Counted from the stretch's first letter, positions 53,236 to 62,112 are shown. The stretch: 64,000 nucleotides of DNA from CAMPKL01 sp963805925 (GCA_963805925.1 CAWDWB010000007.1:124001-188000); one strand, 5' to 3'. Numbers and translations: made by a program. Notes: generated from the letters alone by a model not told the origin.

Positions 53236-54900
53236 CTACGGCGCCCGTTCGGGAATGTGATAAAGCCGAATTGACTTGCCGACCAGCATGTACGGCTCGT
53301 ACTTGTCGAGCCAGCGATATCGCTTGGGGTAGAGTTTCAGGTTTGTCAGGCCGATGGCTACCCACCCGGTTGTCTGCCAACCCGCTTGCTTTTTGTCGAG
53401 GTCGGGGAAGTCGTAGTGCAACTCCTCAATCTTCAACTCTTGCGTCGCTGCGGCGAGACGAAACATGTCCTGGCCCCAGTCCAAGTCGGAGCCGACGAGG
53501 AAGTCTTCGGGGTGATCTCCGGCGATCTGGTTGAAGTACGGCAGATAGTCTGGGTGCGCCTGAAGCGACTCCACGGCTTGCCAGCCGAGCAAAAGTGCGA
53601 CAACGACCGTCAGTTTCTTCGAGTGCCGCAACGCCGGGCCAACGCTTGCCGCTGCTAGTGCGAGTAGGGGATAGAGCACGAGGATGTGCCGAACTCCTAG
53701 GTTAAGGTTTGCCGTCATCGCGCAGGCCATGATGGCGACGGCGCAACCGGCAAGTGCAGGCAGCCGCCAGTCCTTTTGACGAAATCCCGTGACAAAAAGA
53801 AAACCGAGGGATGCCAAGCCCAATAGCAGGAAGGGAATCGGCGTTTTTACGCCGAAAGCGACCGGGAAGAAGTACCACCAGCCGTGCGTGCGGACTTCCC
53901 CCAGCAGGTACGAACGGTGACCGGATTGGTTATGCTGGTAAACTTCCAACACTCCACGGAATATCTCTCCGGCAGGGTAGACCGGCGTCTCCAAGATTTG
54001 GATGACCCGGTCTTGACTCAGGCCCGTAATCCTGGGGATCGCGGGGAAACGGAAACCATTCGCAGCGATGTCGGCCGGTAGCAACAGAGGGCCGACTGAG
54101 AATCGCAGTCCAGCCCATACAATCAGTCCGCAAACGGCGACGCCAACTGCGGCCAATTGAAAAACTCTGCGCCATTCCGCGCCGTTGCGCCAGCCTATTG
54201 GCGGTCCAAGCAGCCAACGGAAGAACAGCAGGACTGGCACGCAGACCGCCAGGAACGGGATGCTGGAGAACTTGGCTAGCAAGGCCAGGGCGACGCAACA
54301 GCCTGCGGCGATCGCGGTTTTCCAAGTCGGTTTGGCGATCACGGCGAACAACGAGCCGAGCGCAAGGAAAACCGTTGCCGCCGAGGCCATGTCGGTCGTC
54401 GCTAGGCCGGCATGGGCAAGCACCGTCGGCGTAGTGGTCAGCAAGACCGTGGCGATAATCGCCCCCTCCACGCCGAACCAGCGCTTGGCCCAGACGGCGA
54501 GCAGCACGCAAGCGGTTACGAAGAACGGCAAGATGCCCAGGCGCGCCAACGAGAGCGTCAGCGGATAGTTGTCACTCCCAGCCAGTTCCTGACTGCCGGC
54601 GTACCACATGTTGGCGCTATCGGCGCCGGGCGGTATCCTGGAACCCGTCAGGTAGGGCCCGAGCGCGACGGCGATGCGGGCCAGCGGCGGATGCTGCTCT
54701 TCGATGGAGTAGGTTCCCAGATCTAGCCATTCCAGCCCACACAAAATATGCACAGGCTCGTCGATGGTCTGGTAGAACACCATCGTGGTCAGGGCGATCC
54801 GCACGACCGCGACTACGATGAGGAGACGGACCCACGAATGCCATCGAAGATTCAGCGAGGTTCGCCGTGTCGCCCGCGGCTCGTCCTTCGTCAGATCCAT
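53236..54900 (-). CDS. GT39-type membrane glycosyltransferase, paralogue 2
   Basis: This 554-residue membrane protein has the same layout as paralogue 1: TIDEPVHILCGLEWLDLGTYSIEEQHPPL in the first loop, about 11 helices, GVKTPIPFLLLGL in the middle and SDLDWGQDM with GKSIRLYHIPERAP at the C-terminus. A positively charged N-terminus (RRTSLNLRW) precedes helix 1. The family transfers sugars from polyprenyl-phosphate carriers. It is downstream of gatB on the same strand (spacing 22 bases). Confidence 0.85.
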   Translation of the reverse strand: MDLTKDEPRATRRTSLNLRWHSWVRLLIVVAVVRIALTTMVFYQTIDEPVHILCGLEWLDLGTYSIEEQHPPLARIAVALGPYLTGSRIPPGADSANMWYAGSQELAGSDNYPLTLSLARLGILPFFVTACVLLAVWAKRWFGVEGAIIATVLLTTTPTVLAHAGLATTDMASAATVFLALGSLFAVIAKPTWKTAIAAGCCVALALLAKFSSIPFLAVCVPVLLFFRWLLGPPIGWRNGAEWRRVFQLAAVGVAVCGLIVWAGLRFSVGPLLLPADIAANGFRFPAIPRITGLSQDRVIQILETPVYPAGEIFRGVLEVYQHNQSGHRSYLLGEVRTHGWWYFFPVAFGVKTPIPFLLLGLASLGFLFVTGFRQKDWRLPALAGCAVAIMACAMTANLNLGVRHILVLYPLLALAAASVGPALRHSKKLTVVVALLLGWQAVESLQAHPDYLPYFNQIAGDHPEDFLVGSDLDWGQDMFRLAAATQELKIEELHYDFPDLDKKQAGWQTTGWVAIGLTNLKLYPKRYRWLDKYEPYMLVGKSIRLYHIPERAP

Positions 54901-54922
54901 ATGGCTTGCTCGCGCGGCCTCG

Positions 54923-56407
54923 CTATCCGGCCAGTTTCTTGACTAGCAACTCATTCACGGCCTTAGGGTTGGCCTGGCCGCGGGTCGCTTTCATGACTTG
55001 GCCGACAAAAAAGGCCAGAATGCCGGTCTTGCCGCCGCGGTAAGTCTCGACTTGTCCCGGGTTAGCGTCGATGATCTCGTCGATGATCTTCTCCAACTCG
55101 CCTGTGTCGGAAATCTGCTTCAGCCCCTCGGCCTCAATGATCTCCGCAGCCGATTTGCCGCTCGCGAACATCTTGCCGAAGACGTCCTTGGCCAGCTTGG
55201 ATGACAGCGTACCGTCGGCCAGCAGCTTGAGCAACTCGGCCAAGCCCTCGGCGCTGATCGGCGACTCGGCAACCGTCTTTTCAGCCGTATTCAGGGCCCC
55301 GGTCAGTTCGCCCTGCACCCAGTTGGCGACCATCTTCGGGTCGCCGCTCAGTTTAGCTGCCGTCTCGAAGTAGTCGGAGGTCTCCTTCGACGCGATCAGC
55401 ACACGCGCATCGTATTCAGAGACGCCATAGTCGTCGACGAACCGTTTGCGCTTGGCCGGCGGCAACTCGGGCATCGAATCGCGAATCTCGGCCAGCCACT
55501 CATCGTCCACAATCAGCGGCGGTAGATCTGGCTCGGGGAAGTAGCGGTAGTCGTGCGCTTCTTCCTTCGAGCGCATCGAGCTCGTCTCGCCCGTTGTGTT
55601 GTTAAACAGGCGCGTCTCTTGGACGATCGTGCCGCCGTCTTCGACAATGGCCACCTGCCGGGCGATCTCGTATTCAATAGCCGCCTTGGCAAAACGGAAG
55701 GAGTTGACGTTCTTGACCTCGGCGCGTGTGCCGAATTCTTGCTGGCCCTTGGGTCGAACGGAGATATTGACGTCGCAGCGCAGTTGGCCTTTCTCCATGT
55801 CGCAGTCCGAGGCGCCGGAGAACTGCACCAGCTGCTTGATCGCGGTGAGATAAGCGAAAGCTTCGTCCGAACTGCGCATATCGGGCTCGGAGACAATCTC
55901 CGCCAACGGCGCTCCAGCGCGGTTCAAGTCCACGTAGCTGTACTGGTCCGAGTCGCGGTAGCCGTCGTGGGTGTTCTTGCCTGCGTCCTCTTCCAGATGC
56001 AGACGTGTGACGCCAATACGCTTGGCCGTGCCGTCTTCGAGTTCGATATCAACAAAACCGTGCTCGGCCAACGGCTCATCGAACTGCGAGATTTGATAGC
56101 CCTTGGGCAGGTCCGGATAGAAGTAGTTCTTCCTGGCGAAGACCGACTTGCGATTGATCGTGCAATTGATCGCCAGTGACGCGCGGATGCCTTGCTCGAC
56201 GGCCGCGCGGTTCAGCACCGGCAGCGCGCCCGGCAAGCCCAGCACAACGGGGTCGGTTTGCGTATTGGGATCGTTGCCGAACTCATGCGAGCTAGGCGAG
56301 AAGATCTTGGTCGCCGTCTTGAGCTGGACGTGGACCTCGAGCCCAATCACAACCTCATATTTGGCGATGGTTTCCGGGTCCGCGAGGACGACTTCTGGAG
56401 CGAGCAT
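54923..56407 (-). CDS. gatB: Aspartyl/glutamyl-tRNA amidotransferase subunit B
   Basis: GatB is the kinase/transamidase body of the GatCAB complex, which converts Glu-tRNA(Gln) to Gln-tRNA(Gln). The 494-residue product starts at ATG 56407 with YEVVIGLEVHVQLKT near 17. It also has SYVDLNRAGAPLAEIVSEPD, RCDVNISVRPKG and NVNSFRFAKAAIEYE in order, then a helical domain and a C-terminal YqeY-like tail (QVMKATRGQANP). A TATAAT lies only 10 bases before the ATG on the coding strand, suggesting a leaderless or near-leaderless message. gatA and gatC are not in the window. Confidence 0.96.
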   Translation of the reverse strand: MLAPEVVLADPETIAKYEVVIGLEVHVQLKTATKIFSPSSHEFGNDPNTQTDPVVLGLPGALPVLNRAAVEQGIRASLAINCTINRKSVFARKNYFYPDLPKGYQISQFDEPLAEHGFVDIELEDGTAKRIGVTRLHLEEDAGKNTHDGYRDSDQYSYVDLNRAGAPLAEIVSEPDMRSSDEAFAYLTAIKQLVQFSGASDCDMEKGQLRCDVNISVRPKGQQEFGTRAEVKNVNSFRFAKAAIEYEIARQVAIVEDGGTIVQETRLFNNTTGETSSMRSKEEAHDYRYFPEPDLPPLIVDDEWLAEIRDSMPELPPAKRKRFVDDYGVSEYDARVLIASKETSDYFETAAKLSGDPKMVANWVQGELTGALNTAEKTVAESPISAEGLAELLKLLADGTLSSKLAKDVFGKMFASGKSAAEIIEAEGLKQISDTGELEKIIDEIIDANPGQVETYRGGKTGILAFFVGQVMKATRGQANPKAVNELLVKKLAG

Positions 56408-56417
56408 AGAAGCCGCG

Positions 56418-56423
56418 ATTATA
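56418..56423 (-). promoter_or_regulatory. TATAAT element directly before gatB
   Basis: On the minus strand an exact TATAAT ends 10 bases before the gatB ATG. Initiation about 7 bases downstream would leave a leader of roughly 4 bases. No TTGACA-like -35 is seen. The element lies within an 18-bp sequence also found at 53180-53197. Confidence 0.4.
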
Positions 56424-56954
56424 TCAATCGCCTTCGAGTTGCTTGCGCAGTTCCTCCAGGCGCTTGGCCCAATATTGCTTGGCCCGCTCGGCAGCCGCGC
56501 GGTCAGGCAGCTTGCTCTGCTGCACGCCGAGGGCACATTTGCCGTCGCCCTTGGGGTTAACGCCGATGAGCACGTCGGTCCCGTCGGGCCAATTGAGGTA
56601 GAGCAGCAAGCGGCGGTCTTCGCGCACCCGGCGAATATCCGACTTCTTCGCCTCCGGAAACCACTTCAGACTCTTCAAGGCCTCCCAGGCCTCTTCGACG
56701 GGAACGGCGACCGTCCGTTCGCGCTGAATCGAGTAGCCGTCCGACTTCTCGTGCTTGTCCCGCAGCCCCCGAGCCTGTTCGTAAGTCACCGCGATCATCT
56801 GCGACCACCAGCCGCCGAGCGGGTACGAATCAGCCAGATGCCGGGCGATCGTCTTGTGGTCCCATCCGACCGCGCCAGCTTGGTCCAGCTGCGAGAACCA
56901 TTGGGCCCAGGATTTGCCCGTCTTGGCCAGCGCGGCGGCGTCGCTTACTGCCAT
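56424..56954 (-). CDS. DUF4287 plus SRPBCC-like protein
   Basis: This 176-residue cytoplasmic protein has two parts. Residues 10-75 (TGKSWAQWFSQLDQAGAVGWDHKTIARHL, then GGWWSQMIAVTYEQARGLR) match DUF4287-like domains. From about 80 on (TVAVPVEEAWEAL, LLYLNWPDGTDVLIGVNPKG, then AKQYWAKRLEELRK) it resembles an AHSA1/SRPBCC fold. Such fusions occur widely, with no known function. It is 16 bases upstream of gatB. Confidence 0.72.
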   Translation of the reverse strand: MAVSDAAALAKTGKSWAQWFSQLDQAGAVGWDHKTIARHLADSYPLGGWWSQMIAVTYEQARGLRDKHEKSDGYSIQRERTVAVPVEEAWEALKSLKWFPEAKKSDIRRVREDRRLLLYLNWPDGTDVLIGVNPKGDGKCALGVQQSKLPDRAAAERAKQYWAKRLEELRKQLEGD

Positions 56955-57029
56955 GGAATCAGAAGTATAGCTGGATCCCGTAGCGGATTTACGATGGCCC
57001 GGGCTATACTAGCGAAGACAGGTTCTCCT

Positions 57030-57563
57030 GTGGGCCGGTCTGTCTACATAAGCGTCAAAGCTCTGGAGCGAGGGAAGTTCTCGTTCGAACAGGCGTTAGG
57101 CGCGGCGGCCCTGGAGCTCCCCGATAATTGGCGGCCAATCGGGACGGTGCGTGCTGTTGGTTCGGCCGAGCTGTTGGATCGGTCGGGTACGCGCACGATA
57201 CGTCTTCGCGGACGGATTGCGGGCGAGTTAGAAAATGAGTGTGCGATCGGTCTAGAGCCGATCCGGCGGAAGTTCGACGACGAGTTTGACCTCTTCTACT
57301 ACCCGGAAGATCTGATCGCTGAGGACGGGGAATACGCCTTGACCAGCGATGATGCCGACGTCGGGTTTTATGAGGGCGACGGACTGTTCTTAGAAGACGC
57401 TGTAGTGGAACAAATCGTGTTGTGGCTGCCGATGCGGCCGGAATGCGAAGATGCAGAGAGAACAGGTTCTTGCCCGCACAGTAAAGCGGTGCCGGAACAG
57501 CAGGCGAGAGCCGACGCGGAGGACCCGCGCTGGAATGCTCTGCGTGGGTTGAAATTGAACTGA
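57030..57563 (+). CDS. yceD: YceD/DUF177 family protein
   Basis: This protein precedes rpmF by 16 bases in the widely conserved yceD-rpmF-plsX cluster and is thought to bind 23S rRNA or assist 50S assembly. It has 177 residues from GTG 57030. TATACT at 57005 would place transcription after the alternative ATG 56994, favouring the later start. The fold's blocks are visible: RSVYISVKALERGKFSFE, GRIAGELENECAIGLEPIRRKF, DDEFDLFYYP and the DPRWNALRGL ending. Most zinc-type cysteines are absent, unlike many members. Confidence 0.85.
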   Translation: MGRSVYISVKALERGKFSFEQALGAAALELPDNWRPIGTVRAVGSAELLDRSGTRTIRLRGRIAGELENECAIGLEPIRRKFDDEFDLFYYPEDLIAEDGEYALTSDDADVGFYEGDGLFLEDAVVEQIVLWLPMRPECEDAERTGSCPHSKAVPEQQARADAEDPRWNALRGLKLN

Positions 57564-57579
57564 CTGAGGTGATCGCGAG

Positions 57580-57762
57580 ATGCCGAATCCTAAACGCCGC
57601 CATTCCAAGTCGCGGACCAGCAAGCGCAGAGCGCACGACTTTTTAACGACACCTTCGACCACGACGTGTCCGCAGTGCAGCGAACCGAAGCTGCCGCACC
57701 GCGTCTGCTTGAACTGTGGATATTACCGCGATCGCGAAGTGATCGAGGTTGAATCGGAATAG
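57580..57762 (+). CDS. rpmF: 50S ribosomal protein L32
   Basis: This 60-residue large-subunit protein has the canonical MPNPKRRHSKSRTSKRRAH start. A complete zinc site, CPQC and CLNCGY near residues 30-33 and 43-46, makes it the C+ form. It overlaps neither neighbour. Confidence 0.97.
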   Translation: MPNPKRRHSKSRTSKRRAHDFLTTPSTTTCPQCSEPKLPHRVCLNCGYYRDREVIEVESE

Positions 57763-57814
57763 CCGTCCTTACGTCGCCGGAACCTCGGCGGCGGCCCCTA
57801 TCGTTTTCCAGCCA

Positions 57815-58846
57815 GTGACTGAAAGAATCACCATAGCCGTCGACGCCATGGGCAGTGATGCTTGTCCTACGGCCGAGGTTGAAGGCGCGATTCTTGCCGC
57901 CCAGGAGCACAATGTTCGCGTATTGCTCTGCGGGCCCGAGGAGCGCCTGAGAGCGGCGCTGGAAGCGGCCGGCGCCAACGGTTTGCCGATCGAGGTCGTC
58001 CACGCCCCCGACGTCATCACCATGGGAGACAGCGCAGGCAAGGCCATGCGCGCCAAGCGGGACAGCTCGATCCACGTCGCCGCGCGCCAAGTGCGCGAAG
58101 GCAATGCCTCGGGAGTCATCTCAGCCGGCAATACCGGCGCCTGCATGGCCATCGTCAAGACGATCCTCGGTCTCGTGCCCGGCGTCAAACGGCCCGCGCT
58201 CGCTCAAGTTTTCCCCACGCTCGAAGGCACTTGGTCGGTGCTTGTCGATGTCGGCGCCAACGTGGATGCCTCACCCGAAATGCTCGCTCAGTTCGCCGCC
58301 ATGGGCGAGATCTACTCGAAGGTCATCTGCCGTTGCGAGCGCCCCCGCGTGGGCATCTTGTCAATTGGCGAAGAAGATCACAAGGGCAACGAGTTGACCA
58401 AGCTGGCCGCGCCGTTGATCCGCCAATTACCTGTCGAATTCATCGGCAACGTCGAAGGCAACGACCTCTACTCCGGCAAGGCCGACGTGATTGTTTGCGA
58501 CGGTTTTATCGGCAACGTCGCCTTGAAGGTCAGCGAAGGCTTGGTCGCCACGATCAAGGCGATGTTGCGCCAATCGCTCGAAAAGACGATCCAGGCGAAA
58601 TTGGGATCCTTGCTGGCGCGCGATGCGTTTGAAGATTTCCGCAAGCGCGTCGACTACACCGAGTACGGCGGAGCGCCGCTGCTGGGCGTCAAGGGCGTTT
58701 GCCTGATCAGCCACGGCAAGTCCAACTCGAACGCGATCAAGAATGCGATTCGTGTCGCGGCCGAACTAAGCCGCGGACGCATCAATCAACGCATCGAAGA
58801 GACCCTCTCCGAGAGCCTCAAGACCACCAACTCCGTCAGCGCCTGA
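57815..58846 (+). CDS. plsX: Phosphate acyltransferase PlsX
   Basis: This peripheral membrane enzyme makes acyl-phosphate from acyl-ACP for phospholipid synthesis. GTG 57815 gives 343 residues beginning ITIAVDAMGSDACPTAEVEGA, the standard start; an earlier in-frame TTG at 57749 would overlap rpmF. GDSAGKAMRAKRDSSIHVA, SAGNTGA and the C-terminal GGAPLLGVKGVCLISHGKSN are conserved PlsX blocks. Together with yceD and rpmF it forms the familiar ribosome-lipid cluster; fabH is missing downstream. Confidence 0.95.
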   Translation: MTERITIAVDAMGSDACPTAEVEGAILAAQEHNVRVLLCGPEERLRAALEAAGANGLPIEVVHAPDVITMGDSAGKAMRAKRDSSIHVAARQVREGNASGVISAGNTGACMAIVKTILGLVPGVKRPALAQVFPTLEGTWSVLVDVGANVDASPEMLAQFAAMGEIYSKVICRCERPRVGILSIGEEDHKGNELTKLAAPLIRQLPVEFIGNVEGNDLYSGKADVIVCDGFIGNVALKVSEGLVATIKAMLRQSLEKTIQAKLGSLLARDAFEDFRKRVDYTEYGGAPLLGVKGVCLISHGKSNSNAIKNAIRVAAELSRGRINQRIEETLSESLKTTNSVSA

Positions 58847-58930
58847 AGGCCGTCAAGCGAGTAGGCTCAGGAGCCGCTTTAGCTCTGACTGCTTTGCTCG
58901 TGTGATAGACTCTGCGACCGGGGCATCGGA

Positions 58931-59416
58931 ATGATTCTTAGGACGGCATTTCTCGTCGCCATCCTCACCTCTGGGCTTATGGTTCTGAGCGCCGAAGATT
59001 CGATTCCAGGCGTCTTTACTTCGGCGCAGGCTGAGGCGGGCCGCGCGGATTACGGGCGCACTTGCGAGAGGTGCCATACACCGTCTTTGCTGGGACGGAA
59101 CGGCGCCGAGAATGAACTGCCGCCGCTCAGTTCCCTGTCTGCCGACGACCAGAAGTTCATTGGGCATCATGGGTATGTCTTCGTCCCGCCGCTGGCCGGC
59201 GAGACATTCCTCGACCGCTGGGGAGACAAGACCGCTGCCGAGCTCATCGCGCGGTTTCAGATTACGGTCGATGATCCTTTCTTTGGGTTTGAGAACATCA
59301 CCGAGGAGACGACGGTCAACATCACCGCTTACGTCCTGCAGGTGAATGGAGCGAAGTCCGGGTCCCAGCCATTAACGCGAGAGACCGGCGACGTCGTCAA
59401 CGCCGTCACCCGCTAA
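58931..59416 (+). CDS. Exported mono-haem cytochrome c
   Basis: This 161-residue protein has a Sec signal (about 1-21) and a single CERCH haem c site near residues 45-49. It resembles the small cytochrome c family with GRADYGRTCERCH at the N-terminal helix. The C-terminal half (FLDRWGDKTAAELIARFQ, ITAYVLQVNGA) matches the LYDLIxYLLxxNG pattern seen in cytochromes linked to PQQ or molybdenum dehydrogenases. No axial methionine can be fixed. The partner may be an exported dehydrogenase such as IorAB, but they are not adjacent. Confidence 0.85.
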   Translation: MILRTAFLVAILTSGLMVLSAEDSIPGVFTSAQAEAGRADYGRTCERCHTPSLLGRNGAENELPPLSSLSADDQKFIGHHGYVFVPPLAGETFLDRWGDKTAAELIARFQITVDDPFFGFENITEETTVNITAYVLQVNGAKSGSQPLTRETGDVVNAVTR

Positions 59417-59429
59417 GCCTAGCGCCCGC

Positions 59430-59813
59430 CTACCCGCGTCGGTACTCGGTCGTGATCGTGGAGTTGATGCCGCCGCGGGGCGTGAACTCGCCGGTCACCT
59501 TTAGCCAAACCGGCTGCATCGCCTTCACCAAATCGTCCTTCATCTTGTTCACCGCGTTCTCGTAAAAGATCCCCAGATTGCGGTAAGCCAGCAGGTACAT
59601 CTTGAGCGACTTCAGTTCGGCGCACTGCTTGTCCGGCTCGTACTCGATGGTGATCTTTCCGTGGTCAGGCAACCCCGTCTTGGGACACACCGAGGTGTAC
59701 TCCGGGATCTCGATCTTGATCACGTAATGCGGATACTGGTTCGGCCAAGTTTCGATCGCAGGCAGCTCTGCGTCAACGCCCGCTTGAGCGTGTTCGTCCG
59801 TGTAGTTCGCCAT
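59430..59813 (-). CDS. queF: NADPH-dependent 7-cyano-7-deazaguanine reductase
   Basis: QueF reduces preQ0 to preQ1 in queuosine synthesis. The 127-residue single-domain (type I) enzyme carries the catalytic Cys43 in EYTSVCPKTGLPD, Asp50 downstream and the ELKSLKMYL NADPH/QueF motif near 68-76. Other queuosine genes are not in the window. Confidence 0.96.
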   Translation of the reverse strand: MANYTDEHAQAGVDAELPAIETWPNQYPHYVIKIEIPEYTSVCPKTGLPDHGKITIEYEPDKQCAELKSLKMYLLAYRNLGIFYENAVNKMKDDLVKAMQPVWLKVTGEFTPRGGINSTITTEYRRG

Positions 59814-59823
59814 TAAGGCCAGT

Positions 59824-60762
59824 CTATACGGTTATGCCGAGCGTGTTCTCGATGTAGCGTTTGCTCTGGGCAGCGTCCTGCTTCGCGGTCGTCGCCTGAT
59901 GGTCGAGTTCCACTGTGAACCAGCCCTTCCAGCCGATCGACTTCAGGTGCGCCAGGATCGCCGGAAAGTCCACGCCGCCTTTGCCGAGTGCGAAGAAGAT
60001 CAAATCGTCCGTGCTGGTGTTGACCTGGTCGGCGATCAACTCCGGACCCTTATAGCCGCCCTTGTCCTTCGGTGCAACGTCCTTCAAGTGGAACTCGATG
60101 ATGCGGTGACCGAGCTGTTTGGTCAGCTTCACCGGATCCATGCCCCCCATCGTGATGTGCCCCGTATCCAAGACGAAGTTGACGTGTTCAGGATCGGTCA
60201 TCTCAAGCACGTGGTGGACGTCTTCGGGCGTCTCGACCTGAGACCACAGGTGGGCGTGGATGCCGAATTTGAGGCCTTCGTCATTGATGCGCTTGCCTAA
60301 TTCGTTGAAGACCTTGGCTTGGTTGCGGTAGATCTCCATCGTGTTGCCGCCCGGGTTTCGGCTTCCGCAGTTGATCTTCAAGTGATCGCAGCCCAGCGCC
60401 TTGATGTAGCGCACCAGCGCCATGTGCGTCTCGATGACTTCCTTGTGCTGGGTCGGGTCTTGGAAGTTTGTGTTCTGGCTGCCGTCGTTGGAGATCGTCT
60501 CGATCTTCAAGTTCATGCTCGCCAGCAGGTCCTCCAACATCTTTGGTTCCGGCCACGGCTCCAGATAACCGAAGAACGTCTCAATCCAGCGATAGCCCAG
60601 GTCCGAGCAATCGCGCAGCGACGGAACGAACCCTTTCGCTCCCTCCCAATCCGGACGTGTGTTGCTGGTGATGCCGACTCGTACGTCGACTCCGGCTCCA
60701 AAAGCGGTTGGCGCGGAAACGGATCCGGCGGCGAAGGCGGCAAGAAGTTGTCGGCGAGTCAT
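59824..60762 (-). CDS. Tat-exported sugar phosphate isomerase/epimerase-like TIM barrel
   Basis: This 312-residue protein is of the AP-endonuclease-2/xylose-isomerase-like fold with a Tat signal (MTRRQLLAAFAAGSVS). ATG 60762 has GGAGAG upstream and was preferred to one at 60801. Metal-site residues are visible: GIHAHLWSQVE near 188, FVLDTGHITMGG near 220, FHLKDV near 245 and TVELDH near 285. Relatives isomerise or epimerise sugars, inositols or keto acids; the periplasmic location is inferred from the signal. It is downstream of the enolase-superfamily gene. Confidence 0.85.
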   Translation of the reverse strand: MTRRQLLAAFAAGSVSAPTAFGAGVDVRVGITSNTRPDWEGAKGFVPSLRDCSDLGYRWIETFFGYLEPWPEPKMLEDLLASMNLKIETISNDGSQNTNFQDPTQHKEVIETHMALVRYIKALGCDHLKINCGSRNPGGNTMEIYRNQAKVFNELGKRINDEGLKFGIHAHLWSQVETPEDVHHVLEMTDPEHVNFVLDTGHITMGGMDPVKLTKQLGHRIIEFHLKDVAPKDKGGYKGPELIADQVNTSTDDLIFFALGKGGVDFPAILAHLKSIGWKGWFTVELDHQATTAKQDAAQSKRYIENTLGITV

Positions 60763-60813
60763 GGGTGAGTCTCTCCTCGACAAGAGATTGTCGGAATTCA
60801 TGATAACGCCGCC

Positions 60814-62112
60814 CTAGCCCACGACCAGCTTCGCCAGCTCCGTCTCATCGAACTCAAACCCCAGCCCTGGCCCTTCCGGCACTCCGACGCTCCCCGGCTG
60901 GTAGGGCAGGCGCTTCGAGAGGATCTGGTCGCCAAAAGCCTGCTTGTACGTCTCCCCGCCTTCCAAAATCACCGCATTCGGCGTCGCCAAACACAGGTGA
61001 ATGGCCGAAGCGCGATATGGCGCCGAGCCCATCGAAGAATGCGGCGCGAACAGAATGTTGTACGTGTCCGCCATGATGGCGATGCGCTTCGTCTCCGTGA
61101 TGCCCACGCGCGACGTATCCGGGTTGATGATGTCGCAGCAGCGCCGCTCGAACAGCTCCTTGAACTGGAACCGGTTCGAATACTGCTCGCCCGCGCAAAT
61201 CGGCGCGTCCATGCGTTCCGCCAGAACGGTGTAGGAAGCATAGTCTTCGGGCATCAGCACGTCTTCCCACCAGCCTAAGTTTCCTATCGTGTCGAGACGG
61301 CGGCCCACGCGGGTCGCCTCAGCCAGGGTGTAACCGGCGAGCGAGTCCACCATAATCTGGCCCTTGCCTGCCAGCACGTCAGCTGCCGCGAAGACACGGT
61401 CCACATCGCGAATCTCTTCGCCGCGGCCCTTGGCGAGGCTCATCTTCTGATTGGGAAAGCCGCGTTCGAGCAGCGCTTGGACGTTCTCGCGTACCTGCTC
61501 CGGCGGCCCCCCGCCCACTCCTTGGTAGGTCGGGATCGAATCACGAAACTTGCCGCCCAGCAGCTGATAGACCGGCATCTGGGCGGCCTTGCCGACGATG
61601 TCCCACAGCGCGATATCGATGCCCGCCATGGCCCTGGTGAAGTAGCCTGTGCCGTAGCCGCGCAGCCGCTGCGTCGAGTACATCTTTTCCCAGATGGCTT
61701 CGATCCGTCGGGCGTCTTGTCCCAGCAAGATCGGCCGGAACAAGTCGAGAATCGCCGTCTTGACCACCCGCGGGGTCATCACCGCATGCGACTCGCCCCA
61801 GCCGATGATGCCTTGGTCCGTCGTCACCTTCACCAGTAACGTCTGCTGATAGCCGCCCTGGCGGACCGTCTCGCCGCGCTCCAGGCGATTCCACAGCCCA
61901 ATGCCGCCTGTCGTCTCGCCCAACGGCGTCATCGAGACGAACTGATCTTCGGGCTTCTTGTCCGGCGGATTGCGCAAGATCAACGCCTCAATGTCGGTGA
62001 TGATCAGCGGTACGCCGATCTTTGACTCGGCCGCCCGCAGCGGATCGAAGGCTGATAACAGGCTGGCGCCAGCCGCTGCCTGCAGAAAATTGCGACGGGA
62101 TAGGGAACTCAT
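60814..62112 (-). CDS. Tat-exported enolase-superfamily dehydratase (mandelate racemase type)
   Basis: This 432-residue protein has a Tat signal (SRRNFLQAAAGASLL). The capping domain (about 40-150) precedes a TIM barrel with metal ligands in QIMVDSLAGYTLAEA and WWEDVLMPED, a third ligand block CAGEQYSNRF, and the catalytic region PHSSMGSAPY near 360. The family dehydrates sugar acids such as galactonate or racemises hydroxy acids. The start at 62112 has the signal immediately after it; the upstream ATG at 62145 lacks one. Together with the next gene it could form a sugar-acid module. Confidence 0.88.
   Translation of the reverse strand: MSSLSRRNFLQAAAGASLLSAFDPLRAAESKIGVPLIITDIEALILRNPPDKKPEDQFVSMTPLGETTGGIGLWNRLERGETVRQGGYQQTLLVKVTTDQGIIGWGESHAVMTPRVVKTAILDLFRPILLGQDARRIEAIWEKMYSTQRLRGYGTGYFTRAMAGIDIALWDIVGKAAQMPVYQLLGGKFRDSIPTYQGVGGGPPEQVRENVQALLERGFPNQKMSLAKGRGEEIRDVDRVFAAADVLAGKGQIMVDSLAGYTLAEATRVGRRLDTIGNLGWWEDVLMPEDYASYTVLAERMDAPICAGEQYSNRFQFKELFERRCCDIINPDTSRVGITETKRIAIMADTYNILFAPHSSMGSAPYRASAIHLCLATPNAVILEGGETYKQAFGDQILSKRLPYQPGSVGVPEGPGLGFEFDETELAKLVVG

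Noticed and set aside
53210..53247. tRNA-like 3' end on the minus strand with TTCGA and a CCA-like terminus
   Set aside because: The T arm pairs over only three bases and no D or anticodon arm is present upstream, where coding sequence continues. It is better seen as a GGGG-TTCGA-CCCC hairpin.
57055..57636. Minus-strand frame of 193 codons opposite yceD and rpmF
   Set aside because: Yceterminal gene order yceD-rpmF-plsX on the plus strand explains the region; the minus frame is Arg/Pro-rich noise.
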